From Poriferisodalis sp965215815 (lineage in GTDB: Bacteria > Actinomycetota > Acidimicrobiia > Acidimicrobiales > Poriferisodalaceae), in contig NZ_CBDCEO010000001.1 of NCBI RefSeq assembly GCF_965215815.1, forward strand, positions 1 to 64,000: a stretch of DNA of 64,000 bases, given 5' to 3'. The notes under the pieces are model-generated. The model ran no database searches, had not been told where the DNA came from, and saw only the letters and a program-made list of their open reading frames with translations. Positions 18,495 to 26,229 of the stretch are shown in pieces. Within the stretch, counting starts at the first letter, position 1, and each line of letters begins with the position of its first letter. The translations under genes and the position numbers were made by a program.

Positions 18495-19538
18495 TCAGAA
18501 ACCGATCACCTCACGGCGAAGGTGATCAGCTTGCTCGCGTCCGCGTTGGGGGTCTCGCCGCACATCGACGTAGAGCCGGAACACGTTGGCGATCCACTTG
18601 TCTCGCTGACGGGTCCGAAACGCCAAGGGCGCATCGTTTCGTTCCTGGAGGATCACCAAGTTCGGTCCTGACTCGACTGGCTGCGCTTGGAGCGACTCAC
18701 ATACGGCGTCGGGGTCTGCGGTTGCATTTAGCCAGACTTCGACGACAGGAACGTTTGTGAGCAGCGGCGCTATGCGTGCAACTGCTGCGGTGCCGGTGAG
18801 CGCGTACTCGGTGCCAGTCCGTTCGAGGCCGTCGCAGATCTCGTCGACCAGCCGGTCGTTGCTCGTCGACAGCAGGAACGCAGGTCGCCGGAACGGGCGG
18901 TCCTGGTGCTCCTCAGCCCACAAGTCCAGCAGTGCGGCGGGATCGGTGAGTTGTCGGGTCTTGGCCGGCCCCGCGCCGTGGGGCGTCACGACCCCTTCGT
19001 TCTCGAGTCGGCTCAGCACGCGGTGCGCTAGCGCGGCCGCTACGCCGGCTCGCGTCGCCAATTCCGCTACGTGCCAATGCCGGTCGGTGTCGAGGAGCAT
19101 CGCTTGCGCCACCAGACTGGACTTTCCGGACAGGCGGCTGCGGGGCTGAGCAGGCCGGGCACGCGGCTCACCGGTGGTCCTCATGATGAGTCCGGGCAGC
19201 GTCAAGTGAACATTTCCGAGTCCGTCGACCGACCCGACACCAGCCTCAGCCAAGATCGCTCGCGCTGCGCGGGTCATCTCACGTCCGATGACGACCATCG
19301 GCATCGCAAGCTGCTGCGCTCGCCGGGCCAGCTGTTGAGCCGAAGCGCCATTGACGCGAGTCTTGAATTCGATCGCCGCCGATGTTGCCGTTCCGGCGTG
19401 CTGGACGACAGCGTCGGCGGCGAGGTCGCGCCCTTGTTCCACAGTGACGGTGAGCTCGGGGATAGCGCGCAAGATGCGAAGAGCTTCAGCCTCAAATTGG
19501 TGACCTATCTTCACATCAACAGCATTATTCACAACCAT
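18495..19538 (-). CDS. AbiEi-like regulator (type IV toxin-antitoxin antitoxin family), without a toxin gene
   Basis: 347 residues from ATG 19538. The N-terminal third resembles a restriction-endonuclease-like fold (LTVTVEQGRDLAADAVV, then AAIEFKTRVN). A winged helix follows at about 155-205 (HWHVAELATRAGVAAALAHR, then VLSRLENEGVV). The C-terminal third (TGTAAVARIAPLLTNVPVVE) is AbiEi-like. AbiEi proteins repress their own operon and antagonise the AbiEii nucleotidyltransferase; no nucleotidyltransferase gene is adjacent, so this may act as a stand-alone regulator. The start codon lies inside an 8-bp inverted repeat (19525-19547), consistent with autorepression. The gene appears to interrupt a surface-gene tail. 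Confidence 0.72.
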   Translation of the reverse strand: MVVNNAVDVKIGHQFEAEALRILRAIPELTVTVEQGRDLAADAVVQHAGTATSAAIEFKTRVNGASAQQLARRAQQLAMPMVVIGREMTRAARAILAEAGVGSVDGLGNVHLTLPGLIMRTTGEPRARPAQPRSRLSGKSSLVAQAMLLDTDRHWHVAELATRAGVAAALAHRVLSRLENEGVVTPHGAGPAKTRQLTDPAALLDLWAEEHQDRPFRRPAFLLSTSNDRLVDEICDGLERTGTEYALTGTAAVARIAPLLTNVPVVEVWLNATADPDAVCESLQAQPVESGPNLVILQERNDAPLAFRTRQRDKWIANVFRLYVDVRRDPQRGREQADHLRREVIGF

Positions 19539-19547
19539 CGTGAATAA
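19525..19547 (-). promoter_or_regulatory. Perfect inverted repeat over the start of the AbiEi-like gene
   Basis: TTATTCAC, 7 nt, GTGAATAA. The start codon at 19536-19538 is in the spacer. Position and symmetry suggest a self-operator. Confidence 0.6.
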
Positions 19548-19570
19548 GCTATCAAGTGTAAATTAGAGAA

Positions 19571-19687
19571 ATGCCACCGGAGCCGCCGTCGCTGCGCCCG
19601 CGGGCCCGCATCGTCGCCGGAGCCGCCGACGACCTGCGAGGCAACCCAGTCCCGAATCAGCAACTCAGCGGTTTCCGCCACCCATAG
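19571..19687 (+). pseudogene. Probable last piece of a CW_binding_2 surface gene
   Basis: Encodes RARIVAGAADDLRGNPVPNQ before a TAG, resembling the C-terminal pattern AYIRPGAAHDFSGNTN and VVVRAGAARDLVGNP of related genes. With 18205-18431 it would form one tail split by the AbiEi-like gene. The match is short, so this is tentative. Confidence 0.45.
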
Positions 19688-19878
19688 CGGCTCCGCTGGC
19701 GGCGGCAGTTGCCGCTCCCCGTATTTCGTTTCACTGCCGGGCATCGTGTGTGCTGCTATTCGGAGCGGCGGTTCTCTTGGTGCCCCGCCATCAACTTTTG
19801 GGAGCCACGATGCGACAGCGTGAGACTGCCCCGAGATCCCGACTATGCAATAACACACAGCATCCGGGAGGACACGCC

Positions 19879-19938
19879 ATGGCAGCCTCGATCTTCGCGG
19901 ACGCCTGCCTCTACTTGTCTTCCCACCCATCCGCGTGA
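19879..19938 (+). CDS. 19-residue peptide coupled to the trpC-like gene
   Basis: ATG 19879 is preceded by GGGAGGACACGCC, the best ribosome binding site in this stretch, and encodes MAASIFADACLYLSSHPSA. Its TGA overlaps the GTG start of the IGPS-like gene in GTGA. It contains no Trp, so classic attenuation is unlikely; translational coupling is more plausible. Alternatively it is the true N-terminus of the next protein separated by an indel. Confidence 0.45.
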   Translation: MAASIFADACLYLSSHPSA

Positions 19939-20681
19939 GCGCCCGAACGCTGACCCGCGAGGCGCGGGTCCACAACCCTGCAGGCGTCGAGTGCCGCTTT
20001 CGGCACGCTTTGTCCTCAGAGGGGCTGTCGCTCATCGCTGAGATCAAGCGACGGTCACCTTCGCGTGGAGCGCTGCGCGAGGATGCCGACGCTCGAGCGC
20101 TGGCGGTTGAGTACCAGAGAGGCGGTGCATCCTGCCTGTCGGTGCTCACGGACTCGCAACTGTTCGGTGGGTCATCCCAAGACCTGCGCGACGCATGCGA
20201 CGCGTCCGACCTCCCGGTGCTGCGCAAGGACTTCCTGACCACCCACGAGCACGTGCACGAGACGCATCAGATGGGTGCCGACGCGATGCTGGTCATCGTG
20301 GAAGACATGGAGCCAACGAAGCTCCGGTCGCTGCAAGAGCTAGCGCTCACGGTTGGCATTGATGTGCTGACCGAGGTACGCACCGAAGCCGAGCTGGATC
20401 TCGCGGTCGAGCAAGGCGCCTACATGATCGCGGTCAACCAACGCGACGACCCGAAGAATTCCCACCCGACCGTCGACTACAACAAGGCTTTGCGCATAGC
20501 GGGCATGTTCGATCAGCTCCCACCTGGAATCATCAAGGTCGCCGCATCCGGCATCGGTGTTCCCGACGGCACCCCGCTTGCCGACATAGCAGCGGCGGGC
20601 TACGACGCAGCATTGGTCGGGGAAGCGTTGGTCACAGCTTCCGACTCGGCCGGGGCAATACGGAACCTCCTGCGTAGTTGA
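19935..20681 (+). CDS. trpC: Indole-3-glycerol-phosphate synthase-like protein (TrpC family, divergent)
   Basis: 248 residues from GTG 19935. The TIM-barrel hallmarks of the tryptophan pathway enzyme are clear: LIAEIKRRSPSRGA, SVLTDSQLFGGS, PVLRKDFLTT, LTEVRTEAEL and DAALVGEALV. Two usually conserved spots differ: INNRDL reads VNQRDD and the ESG phosphate/catalytic motif reads ASG, so one active-site Glu is missing. That suggests reduced activity or a changed substrate. No other trp gene is near, and the gene sits between defence modules and a mobile unit, so it may be an acquired or paralogous copy. Confidence 0.72.
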   Translation: MSARTLTREARVHNPAGVECRFRHALSSEGLSLIAEIKRRSPSRGALREDADARALAVEYQRGGASCLSVLTDSQLFGGSSQDLRDACDASDLPVLRKDFLTTHEHVHETHQMGADAMLVIVEDMEPTKLRSLQELALTVGIDVLTEVRTEAELDLAVEQGAYMIAVNQRDDPKNSHPTVDYNKALRIAGMFDQLPPGIIKVAASGIGVPDGTPLADIAAAGYDAALVGEALVTASDSAGAIRNLLRS

Positions 20682-20716
20682 CCCAGGAAGCGGGGCTTCT
20701 CGCGTCCCTACGCGCC

Positions 20717-20819
20717 TAGGAGTGTGTTGAGCAATGCCCGAATGGCCGCCTTCGCAATTGCAAAACCACTGGTCAGAGGCTTGCGGTAGTGGCAGATTCC
20801 GAATAAATCAGCAGTCTCC
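20717..20819 (+). repeat. 103-bp direct repeat, copy 1
   Basis: Matches 23386-23488 with three substitutions and no gap. Starts TAGGAGTGTG and ends GCAGTCTCC; contains a GCAATTGC palindrome and a CCACT...AGTGG pair. Confidence 0.9.
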
Positions 20820-20822
20820 CAG

Positions 20823-20851
20823 TGCTGTGACCGCAAACGTTTGCGCTGTCG
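20823..20851 (+). repeat. Left 29-bp terminal inverted repeat
   Basis: Begins TGCTGTGACCGCAAACG. It is the reverse complement of 23356-23384 with one mismatch; weaker similarity continues inward (GGGTG-TGGCGTT). Confidence 0.85.
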
Positions 20852-21102
20852 TCGGCGCGTCGGGTGCTGGCGTTCCGCAGTTGTCGCAAGCCGTGTCAGC
20901 TGGGCCCGGAGGTGTTTGCACCCGCGCAGCATGATCGGTGGCGCGATGCGACCTGCTGATCCGGCGACGGTGATCGGGCAGGGGCACGCGCCCGTGACGG
21001 GTGCGCTGTGTTGCGGTGCGTGGGGGTTGCGCTGTCGTCGGTTGGGGTGTGGTGATGTCGTTCGGGGCTTTCGTATGACACCCCACATTTACAGTCATTG
21101 TC

Positions 21103-23184
21103 ATGAAGCGCTCAGACGTTCGCACCGATTCGGCGGCGGGAATGCCGACTGGCTCGATGTCGGCGAGCGACGCGGCCGTGGCCGCTCCACCCGCGCTGTC
21201 GTCGCCGGCTGGGCCGGTGTCGCTTCGGGTCGAGTCGGCCGAGGCGGCATCGCTTCGGGTTGAGCCGGTTGGGCCGGTGTCGCTTCGGGTCGAGTCGGCC
21301 GAGGCGGCATCGCTTCGGGTTGAGCCGGCTGGGCCGGTGTCGCTTCGGGTTGAGCCGGTCGAGGCGGTGTCGCTTCGGGTTGAGCCGGCCGAGGCGGTGT
21401 CGATCGCGGTGCCGCCGGTCGGGCCGGTGTTGCTGGTTGAGGGTGTGTTGTCGGTGCTGTGCGGGGCGCGTGACGTCGTCGCGCGGGCGTCGCGGGTGCC
21501 GTTGGGCGATGCCGGCTGCGACACGCTCGCCGATGTCATCGACGTGGCGTCTCGGCTGCGATCAGCCACCGACGCGGTGGTGCTCTCAGCGACTGCTGCG
21601 CTCGAGGCCGCCCGTGCGGGGTCGGGCCGTACTGCGCTGGTGGGCCGGGCGCGGCTGAGCAAGCGCAACGCCAAGCGCACCGTCGAGTCCAGCGAGCAGG
21701 TCGCCCAGATGCCGAACGTGGCACGCGGCCTCGCGGCGGGCGAGCTGAACGTCGAGCACGCCCAGGTACTTGCCGACGCTGCGCGGCGCACCAGCGCCGA
21801 CGCGGTCGATTCCGCAGCCGAGCTGCTCGAAGCCGCCGCGCAGGTGTCGCCTGAGACGCTGCGCGACCAAGCCCGCAGGTTCGCGGCCCGTCACGACCCC
21901 GACGCTGCGCAGACCGAGCTGGGCCGTCAGCGCCGCGCACGGTGCGCGTCGTTGTTTGTCGACGAGTCGACTGGGATGGGTGTGCTGCACGCCGAGTTCG
22001 ACCCGGTCAGCTTCACGTTCGTGCGCCAAGCACTCGAGAACTACAACGACGCCCTGTGGCGTCTCGACGGCGGACGCGACGGCACACCGGGCCAGATCCG
22101 CGACAACCGCCAACGTCTCGCCGACAGCCTGTTCGAGATGGTCACCGACCGCAACGCCCTAGCCGCCATCGACCACCCCGCCGCACACGACCCCAACGCC
22201 GACCGCCGCCCACGAACCGATGACGGCCACGGCGGACGCAGCGACGCCGACCAAGGCCGCGACAGCGATACCGGCCACGACGGACACCGCGACGCCGGCC
22301 ACGACGGACACCGCGATGCCGGCCACGACGGACGAAGCGACGCCGACCAAGGCCGCGACAGGGATACCGGCCACGACGGACACCGCGATACCGGCCACGA
22401 CGGACACTGCGATGACGGGCACGGCGGACGAAGCGACGCCGACCAAGGCCGCGGCAGCGATACCGGCCACGATGGGCACTGCGATGCCGGCCATGATGGG
22501 CACTGCGATGCCGGCCATGACGGACACTGCGATGCCGAGCACGACGGACGAAGCGATCACGGCCACGGCCGCAACGCACATGCCCACGACCGCACCGAAC
22601 GCCCTCGCGACGGCGGTGCCGGCGATGCGAGGCTCGGCTCGGGCGGCGATGGCGCCTCCCACGGCCCAGCGGGCCGCTCGATCGACCGGTGGCGGCCCGC
22701 CCAAGCACCCAACCAGCTCATCATCATCGCCGAGACCGGCGTCATCGACGGCACCAAACCCGACGGGCTCTGCGAACTCCTCGGCGCCGGACCCGTCCCG
22801 CCCGCAATCCTCGACAACCTCTCACCCGACACCCGCATCCGCGGCGCACTGTTCGACACCAACGGAGAAATCCTGTGGCTCGGACGCAGCCGCCGACACG
22901 CCAGCGCCGCCCAACACCTCGCCGTCGCGATACGCGACCGCGGCTGCGTGCTGTGCCGCGCACCCATGCACCGCTGCGATGACCACCACATCAACGAATG
23001 GGCTGCCGACAACGGCACCACCGACATCCCGAATCTGGCAGCCCTGTGCAACGACTGCCACGCCAAGCTCCACAACAACAACGAACGCCTCGAGCGGCGC
23101 ACCGCCCCGCGTCGATGGACCACCACACCCCGAACGAACACCACCGGCCAAACCAAAGACACAACAGCGACGGGGCCGCCGTGA
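21103..23184 (+). CDS. DUF222 / HNH endonuclease family protein with internal low-complexity expansions
   Basis: 693 residues. After the start, seven 10-residue units built on VSLRVEP(V/A)(G/E)(P/A) occupy about residues 39-108 (21217-21426). The DUF222 domain spans about 120-360 (SRLRSATDAVVLSATAALEA; RARCASLFVDESTGMGVLHA). A second expansion (about 378-490) repeats GHDGHRDA-like octets, rich in His, Asp and Gly. The C-terminus has the HNH fold: CVLCRAPMHRCDDHHINEW, then DIPNLAALCNDCHAKLH, with two Cys pairs for a structural zinc. The last usual HH reads CH. This family occurs in multicopy elements of Actinobacteria; nuclease activity is inferred. It is the only gene in the flanked unit. Confidence 0.85.
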   Translation: MKRSDVRTDSAAGMPTGSMSASDAAVAAPPALSSPAGPVSLRVESAEAASLRVEPVGPVSLRVESAEAASLRVEPAGPVSLRVEPVEAVSLRVEPAEAVSIAVPPVGPVLLVEGVLSVLCGARDVVARASRVPLGDAGCDTLADVIDVASRLRSATDAVVLSATAALEAARAGSGRTALVGRARLSKRNAKRTVESSEQVAQMPNVARGLAAGELNVEHAQVLADAARRTSADAVDSAAELLEAAAQVSPETLRDQARRFAARHDPDAAQTELGRQRRARCASLFVDESTGMGVLHAEFDPVSFTFVRQALENYNDALWRLDGGRDGTPGQIRDNRQRLADSLFEMVTDRNALAAIDHPAAHDPNADRRPRTDDGHGGRSDADQGRDSDTGHDGHRDAGHDGHRDAGHDGRSDADQGRDRDTGHDGHRDTGHDGHCDDGHGGRSDADQGRGSDTGHDGHCDAGHDGHCDAGHDGHCDAEHDGRSDHGHGRNAHAHDRTERPRDGGAGDARLGSGGDGASHGPAGRSIDRWRPAQAPNQLIIIAETGVIDGTKPDGLCELLGAGPVPPAILDNLSPDTRIRGALFDTNGEILWLGRSRRHASAAQHLAVAIRDRGCVLCRAPMHRCDDHHINEWAADNGTTDIPNLAALCNDCHAKLHNNNERLERRTAPRRWTTTPRTNTTGQTKDTTATGPP

Positions 23185-23355
23185 TCTCACCTGCGGTCTC
23201 CGGGCGTGTGTCCCGCCGGGCCAGATTTACGACACAACACCGACAGGGCCACAGCGCCGCCGTGACCGTGATCCCACCCCTCGCGGCCGTCGGCGTACCC
23301 GCCAACGCCACCGACGCCAGCCACACGGCGGCACACCCGCTAACGCCACACCCGG
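23185..23355. other. Non-coding right part of the DUF222-HNH unit
   Basis: GC-rich, compositionally similar to the left non-coding part (20852-21102). No gene or RNA recognised. Confidence 0.4.
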
Positions 23356-23384
23356 CGACAGCGCGAACGTTTGCGGTCACAGCA
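23356..23384 (-). repeat. Right 29-bp terminal inverted repeat
   Basis: Ends GCGGTCACAGCA; complement of the left terminus with one mismatch. Confidence 0.85.
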
Positions 23385-23385
23385 T

Positions 23386-23488
23386 TAGGAGTGTGCTGAG
23401 CAATGCCCGAATGGCCGCTTTCGCAATTGCAAAATCACTGGTCAGAGGCTTGCGGTAGTGGCAGATTCCGAATAAATCAGCAGTCTCC
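23386..23488 (+). repeat. 103-bp direct repeat, copy 2
   Basis: Matches 20717-20819 with three substitutions. Directly follows the right inverted repeat and directly precedes the L,D-transpeptidase fragment. Confidence 0.9.
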
Positions 23489-23490
23489 TA

Positions 23491-23949
23491 GCGGTCACCA
23501 TCGGCTACTCCGACGGCCATGTGCTGTGGACTGCGGGGACCTCGACGCCTGACGTGGGTCTCGCCGGGACCAAACACGTCGTGTACAACCGCAGCGCCCA
23601 GCGCATGTGGCTGATCGAAGCGGACGGGACGCTCTTTGACACCTACCCGGTAAGCGGCCGAGCCACCAGTCCCGCCCCAGATTCCTACAGCGTTTTCTCG
23701 AAGTCGCAGTACTCGTCGTCGCCGAAGGCCCCCGTCACCATGCGCCACATGGTGCGTTTCGTGAAGGCCACCACCGGGCTGGCCATCGGGTTCCATTCCA
23801 TTCCCCGCACCTACGCCGGCCTCCCGATCCAGACCGTCGCCCAGCTCGGCCAGCCACGCTCAGCGGGCTGCGTCCGCCAAGACGACACCAAAGCGCAGCA
23901 GCTCTTCGGCTGGGCGCCGATCGGGACGCCCGTGGTTGTGGTTGCCTGA
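23491..23949 (+). pseudogene. 5'-truncated L,D-transpeptidase (YkuD) gene
   Basis: The frame is open from 23491 (AVTIGYSDGHVLWTAG), immediately after the direct repeat, to TGA 23947. The catalytic-domain end is intact: IGFHSIP and the YkuD motif SAGCVRQDD with its cysteine. The signal peptide and first part of the domain are missing, and no matching 5' half lies before the left direct repeat (trpC is there). A GTG at 23521 could start a short product, but it lacks an export signal. L,D-transpeptidases cross-link peptidoglycan. The truncation was probably caused by arrival or rearrangement of the DUF222-HNH unit. Confidence 0.7.
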
Positions 23950-23990
23950 CCGCCCGGCTCGCCGCTCTGATCGGTACGCGAACCGAACCG

Positions 23991-25106
23991 TCAAAGCGCC
24001 AGGTACAGCCGGCGGCGGTGCATCAGGCCCACCACAGCGACCACGACGAGCAGGAGCACAGCCGTGTACGCCAGATGCACGCCGGGCTCGCCGAACGGCA
24101 AGGCCCCCAGCAGCCGTGCCTCGATGGATCGATCGCCGATGTGCACATGGCTGGCGGACTGCAGCAGGAAACGTTCGAGCACAAAGACCATCAGGGCATT
24201 GCGCCCAAGCGCAATGAATGGCCAGTTCCAGTCGCGCCGCTCGCCGGGACCCCGCTTGCCAGTGTCGACAAACAGATAGATCACACAGAACACAGCAAGC
24301 GCAGTCCCCGCTGCGAGCAGCACGAACGCCGGTGTCAGCAGGCGCTTGTTGGACGGGATCCACAACGATGCTGCCAATCCGCCCACGAAGCACAGCCCGG
24401 CCAGCACGCCGATCCGGGCCAACGTCTGCAGCCGGCTCGACCGGCCGTACCGCCGCAGCAGCACACCGGCCGCATAGCCGTACAGAACCAGCGACGAAGC
24501 CGCGAGCGACGCCACGATGCCCTCAGGGTCCCACCCGGCCTGCCCAGCTCGATACACGTGGCTGGCACCGAGGATGCCTGTGTCCACGTCGAGGTACGGA
24601 CTGCAGCGGCCTGGCGTACATGACATGTCGAGACCCAGGCCGTACAGCCCAATGATCCCGCTCGCGGCCACCAAGAGCCACCAGATCTTCTCCTCGCCAA
24701 GAACGGCTCTGCTCGCAAGCACCACCACAGCCGCGCCAGCCCCGGCGACGCCGATCATCTGCAAGACGCCGGTGAAGCGCAGCGTGGACAGGTCCAGCCA
24801 CGAAGCGCCGTATGCGTTGTACACGAGCCCCACCGCGACCAGCAGCACCAGCCGGCGGACCAGGCGCCAATACATCGCCCGCGTCGGCGCATCCCGCAGC
24901 AGGAACGACAGGCTCAGCCCGCTCGTCACGAGAAAAGTAGGGAAGAGCCAATCAGACGCCGTCAGCCCATCCCATTCGGCATGGCGAAGCCAGGGAAAAC
25001 CAGCCAGACCCGTGGCCGGCGTGAACAGCATGAGGCCCAGCACGGCACCCCGAAACGTGTCGACAGATGCGAACCGTCCACGCTTCGGTGCAATCTCAGC
25101 GCTCAT
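23991..25106 (-). CDS. Membrane acetyltransferase of the HGSNAT/NagX type (DUF5009-like)
   Basis: 371 residues with about ten hydrophobic segments. The N-terminal RFASVDTFRGAVLGLMLF is the typical opening of the COG4299 family, in which R and D near the first membrane helix are conserved. ALGRNALMVFVLE near residue 306 is also characteristic. The family transfers acetyl groups across the membrane to sugars. Its ATG overlaps the stop of the upstream PIG-L deacetylase gene (ATGA), implying joint action on surface amino-sugars: one enzyme deacetylates, the other acetylates. Substrate unknown. Confidence 0.8.
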   Translation of the reverse strand: MSAEIAPKRGRFASVDTFRGAVLGLMLFTPATGLAGFPWLRHAEWDGLTASDWLFPTFLVTSGLSLSFLLRDAPTRAMYWRLVRRLVLLVAVGLVYNAYGASWLDLSTLRFTGVLQMIGVAGAGAAVVVLASRAVLGEEKIWWLLVAASGIIGLYGLGLDMSCTPGRCSPYLDVDTGILGASHVYRAGQAGWDPEGIVASLAASSLVLYGYAAGVLLRRYGRSSRLQTLARIGVLAGLCFVGGLAASLWIPSNKRLLTPAFVLLAAGTALAVFCVIYLFVDTGKRGPGERRDWNWPFIALGRNALMVFVLERFLLQSASHVHIGDRSIEARLLGALPFGEPGVHLAYTAVLLLVVVAVVGLMHRRRLYLAL

Positions 25107-26065
25107 GACGAGCTGAACCGCACTCGGAACGCCTGATCACGGTGAAAGAGCTCGCCCTGCCCGGAGTAATCCCCAGGCCAATAGCCAGGACCTTCGCCCC
25201 ACAACCACCCATAGTTGACGACATGCGCACCAAGACGCGACGACCCAGATGTCTCGAATGCATCGTCGAAGTGCGCATATGACACCTGGGCAACTCGAGC
25301 GACGCCGGGGTCAGAGTCGCAACTTGCGGCAGCTTGATAGCCAATGTCGAAGTCTGTGTCCCACAGCGCTTCATACACCGCGAGATGGTCGTCGTGGGTA
25401 TACACGAAGCAGCCGGAGTACGAGCTGTTCCAGTAGCTCGCTCCGATCAGGCTTCCGTTCGGCAAGGATTTGTTGATTCCAAGGGTCGATCGGTTGTCTC
25501 GAACCGTCTTGACGGCCCACTCGACTTCCTCGTCAGTCAAGTCGCCGTCGCCGAGGTTGAACCACACCACGGCGGCAACCTCCGAGATCCACACCTTGGC
25601 AGTGCGGTCCGAGACACAGCCCTCGGCGTCGTGCCGACAAATCGTGTATCCGAGCGAATCAAACGGGCCCTTGACACCTTCGAATGTGAACGAAGACGGC
25701 AGACCGTCGTCGCTGTCCGCCATTGCGGCGATGAAGTCGAAGAACGAGTTCTGGCGGGCTGACTCGCACGACGATGTCCACTTGCCAGCAGGCCAAGGAG
25801 AGGGCGATGCCTCCCCAGTCCCCTCGTCATATCCCGGCGAGGCGCAATAGGCGGTCTGCTCACCGATGGTCAGCATGATGAAGACCTTGTACGCATCGGG
25901 CGAGTCCTCGATCAGCGACCACGCCTGCATCTCGTCGTCGGGGTGCGGGACCACGATGTAGCTCATCTCGTCGAGGCCGCCCGCGCCCGTCGACCCGAGG
26001 CGCTCTCCCGGCGAACACCCGACCGCGAGCAGCAGCAGCAACGCACCAGTCAGGAGTGGTTTCAT
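25103..26065 (-). CDS. PIG-L (LmbE-like) deacetylase lipoprotein
   Basis: 320 residues from ATG 26065, preceded by GGGGGAGGTGCA; a longer frame to 26119 lacks such a site. The N-terminus is a lipoprotein signal (LLLLLAVGCSPG, Cys near residue 16). Zinc-binding motifs of the PIG-L family are present: PHPDDEMQ near residue 40 and THDDHLAVYE near 220. Family members de-N-acetylate GlcNAc-type sugars. Lipid anchoring places it outside the membrane, beside the acetyltransferase encoded by the overlapping downstream gene. Divergent from the CW_binding_2 protease gene at 26230. Confidence 0.85.
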   Translation of the reverse strand: MKPLLTGALLLLLAVGCSPGERLGSTGAGGLDEMSYIVVPHPDDEMQAWSLIEDSPDAYKVFIMLTIGEQTAYCASPGYDEGTGEASPSPWPAGKWTSSCESARQNSFFDFIAAMADSDDGLPSSFTFEGVKGPFDSLGYTICRHDAEGCVSDRTAKVWISEVAAVVWFNLGDGDLTDEEVEWAVKTVRDNRSTLGINKSLPNGSLIGASYWNSSYSGCFVYTHDDHLAVYEALWDTDFDIGYQAAASCDSDPGVARVAQVSYAHFDDAFETSGSSRLGAHVVNYGWLWGEGPGYWPGDYSGQGELFHRDQAFRVRFSSS

Positions 26066-26229
26066 TGCACCTCCCCCGCTGCCCGGCTCATGAACCAACC
26101 GTACGCAGGGCGAGGCCATGACCGCAGGTGTGGCCTCATCGCACCTCTAGCCTCGGCCCGACACGGCGATCCAGTGCCGGTTGGTGGCATCGGAGGCGTC
26201 TTGGGACACATCCGGAGAGCAACATCGGC

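Larger units (their letters stand above)
20717..23488 (+). mobile_element. Candidate DUF222-HNH mobile unit with inverted termini and long direct repeats
   Basis: Order: 103-bp direct repeat, 29-bp inverted repeat, a non-coding stretch of about 250 bp, one DUF222-HNH gene, about 170 bp of non-coding sequence, the 29-bp inverted repeat, the 103-bp direct repeat. The only gene belongs to the same family as the proteins of mycobacterial REP13E12 repeats. No transposase or integrase is present. The right end abuts a gene lacking its 5' half. The architecture is directly visible; mobility is inferred. Confidence 0.6.

Noticed and set aside
20685..20705. Hairpin GAAGC-GGG-GCTTC after the trpC-like gene as terminator
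   Set aside because: Stem of only 5 bp without a U-tract; too weak to list.
22142..22708. Long Arg-rich and Val-rich minus-strand frames in the DUF222-HNH gene
   Set aside because: They are by-products of the GHDGHRDA-type repeat read in other frames.
20717..23488. Integrase-type genomic island with attL/attR
   Set aside because: Direct repeats are present but there is no integrase or tRNA; a transposon-like or REP13E12-like unit fits better.
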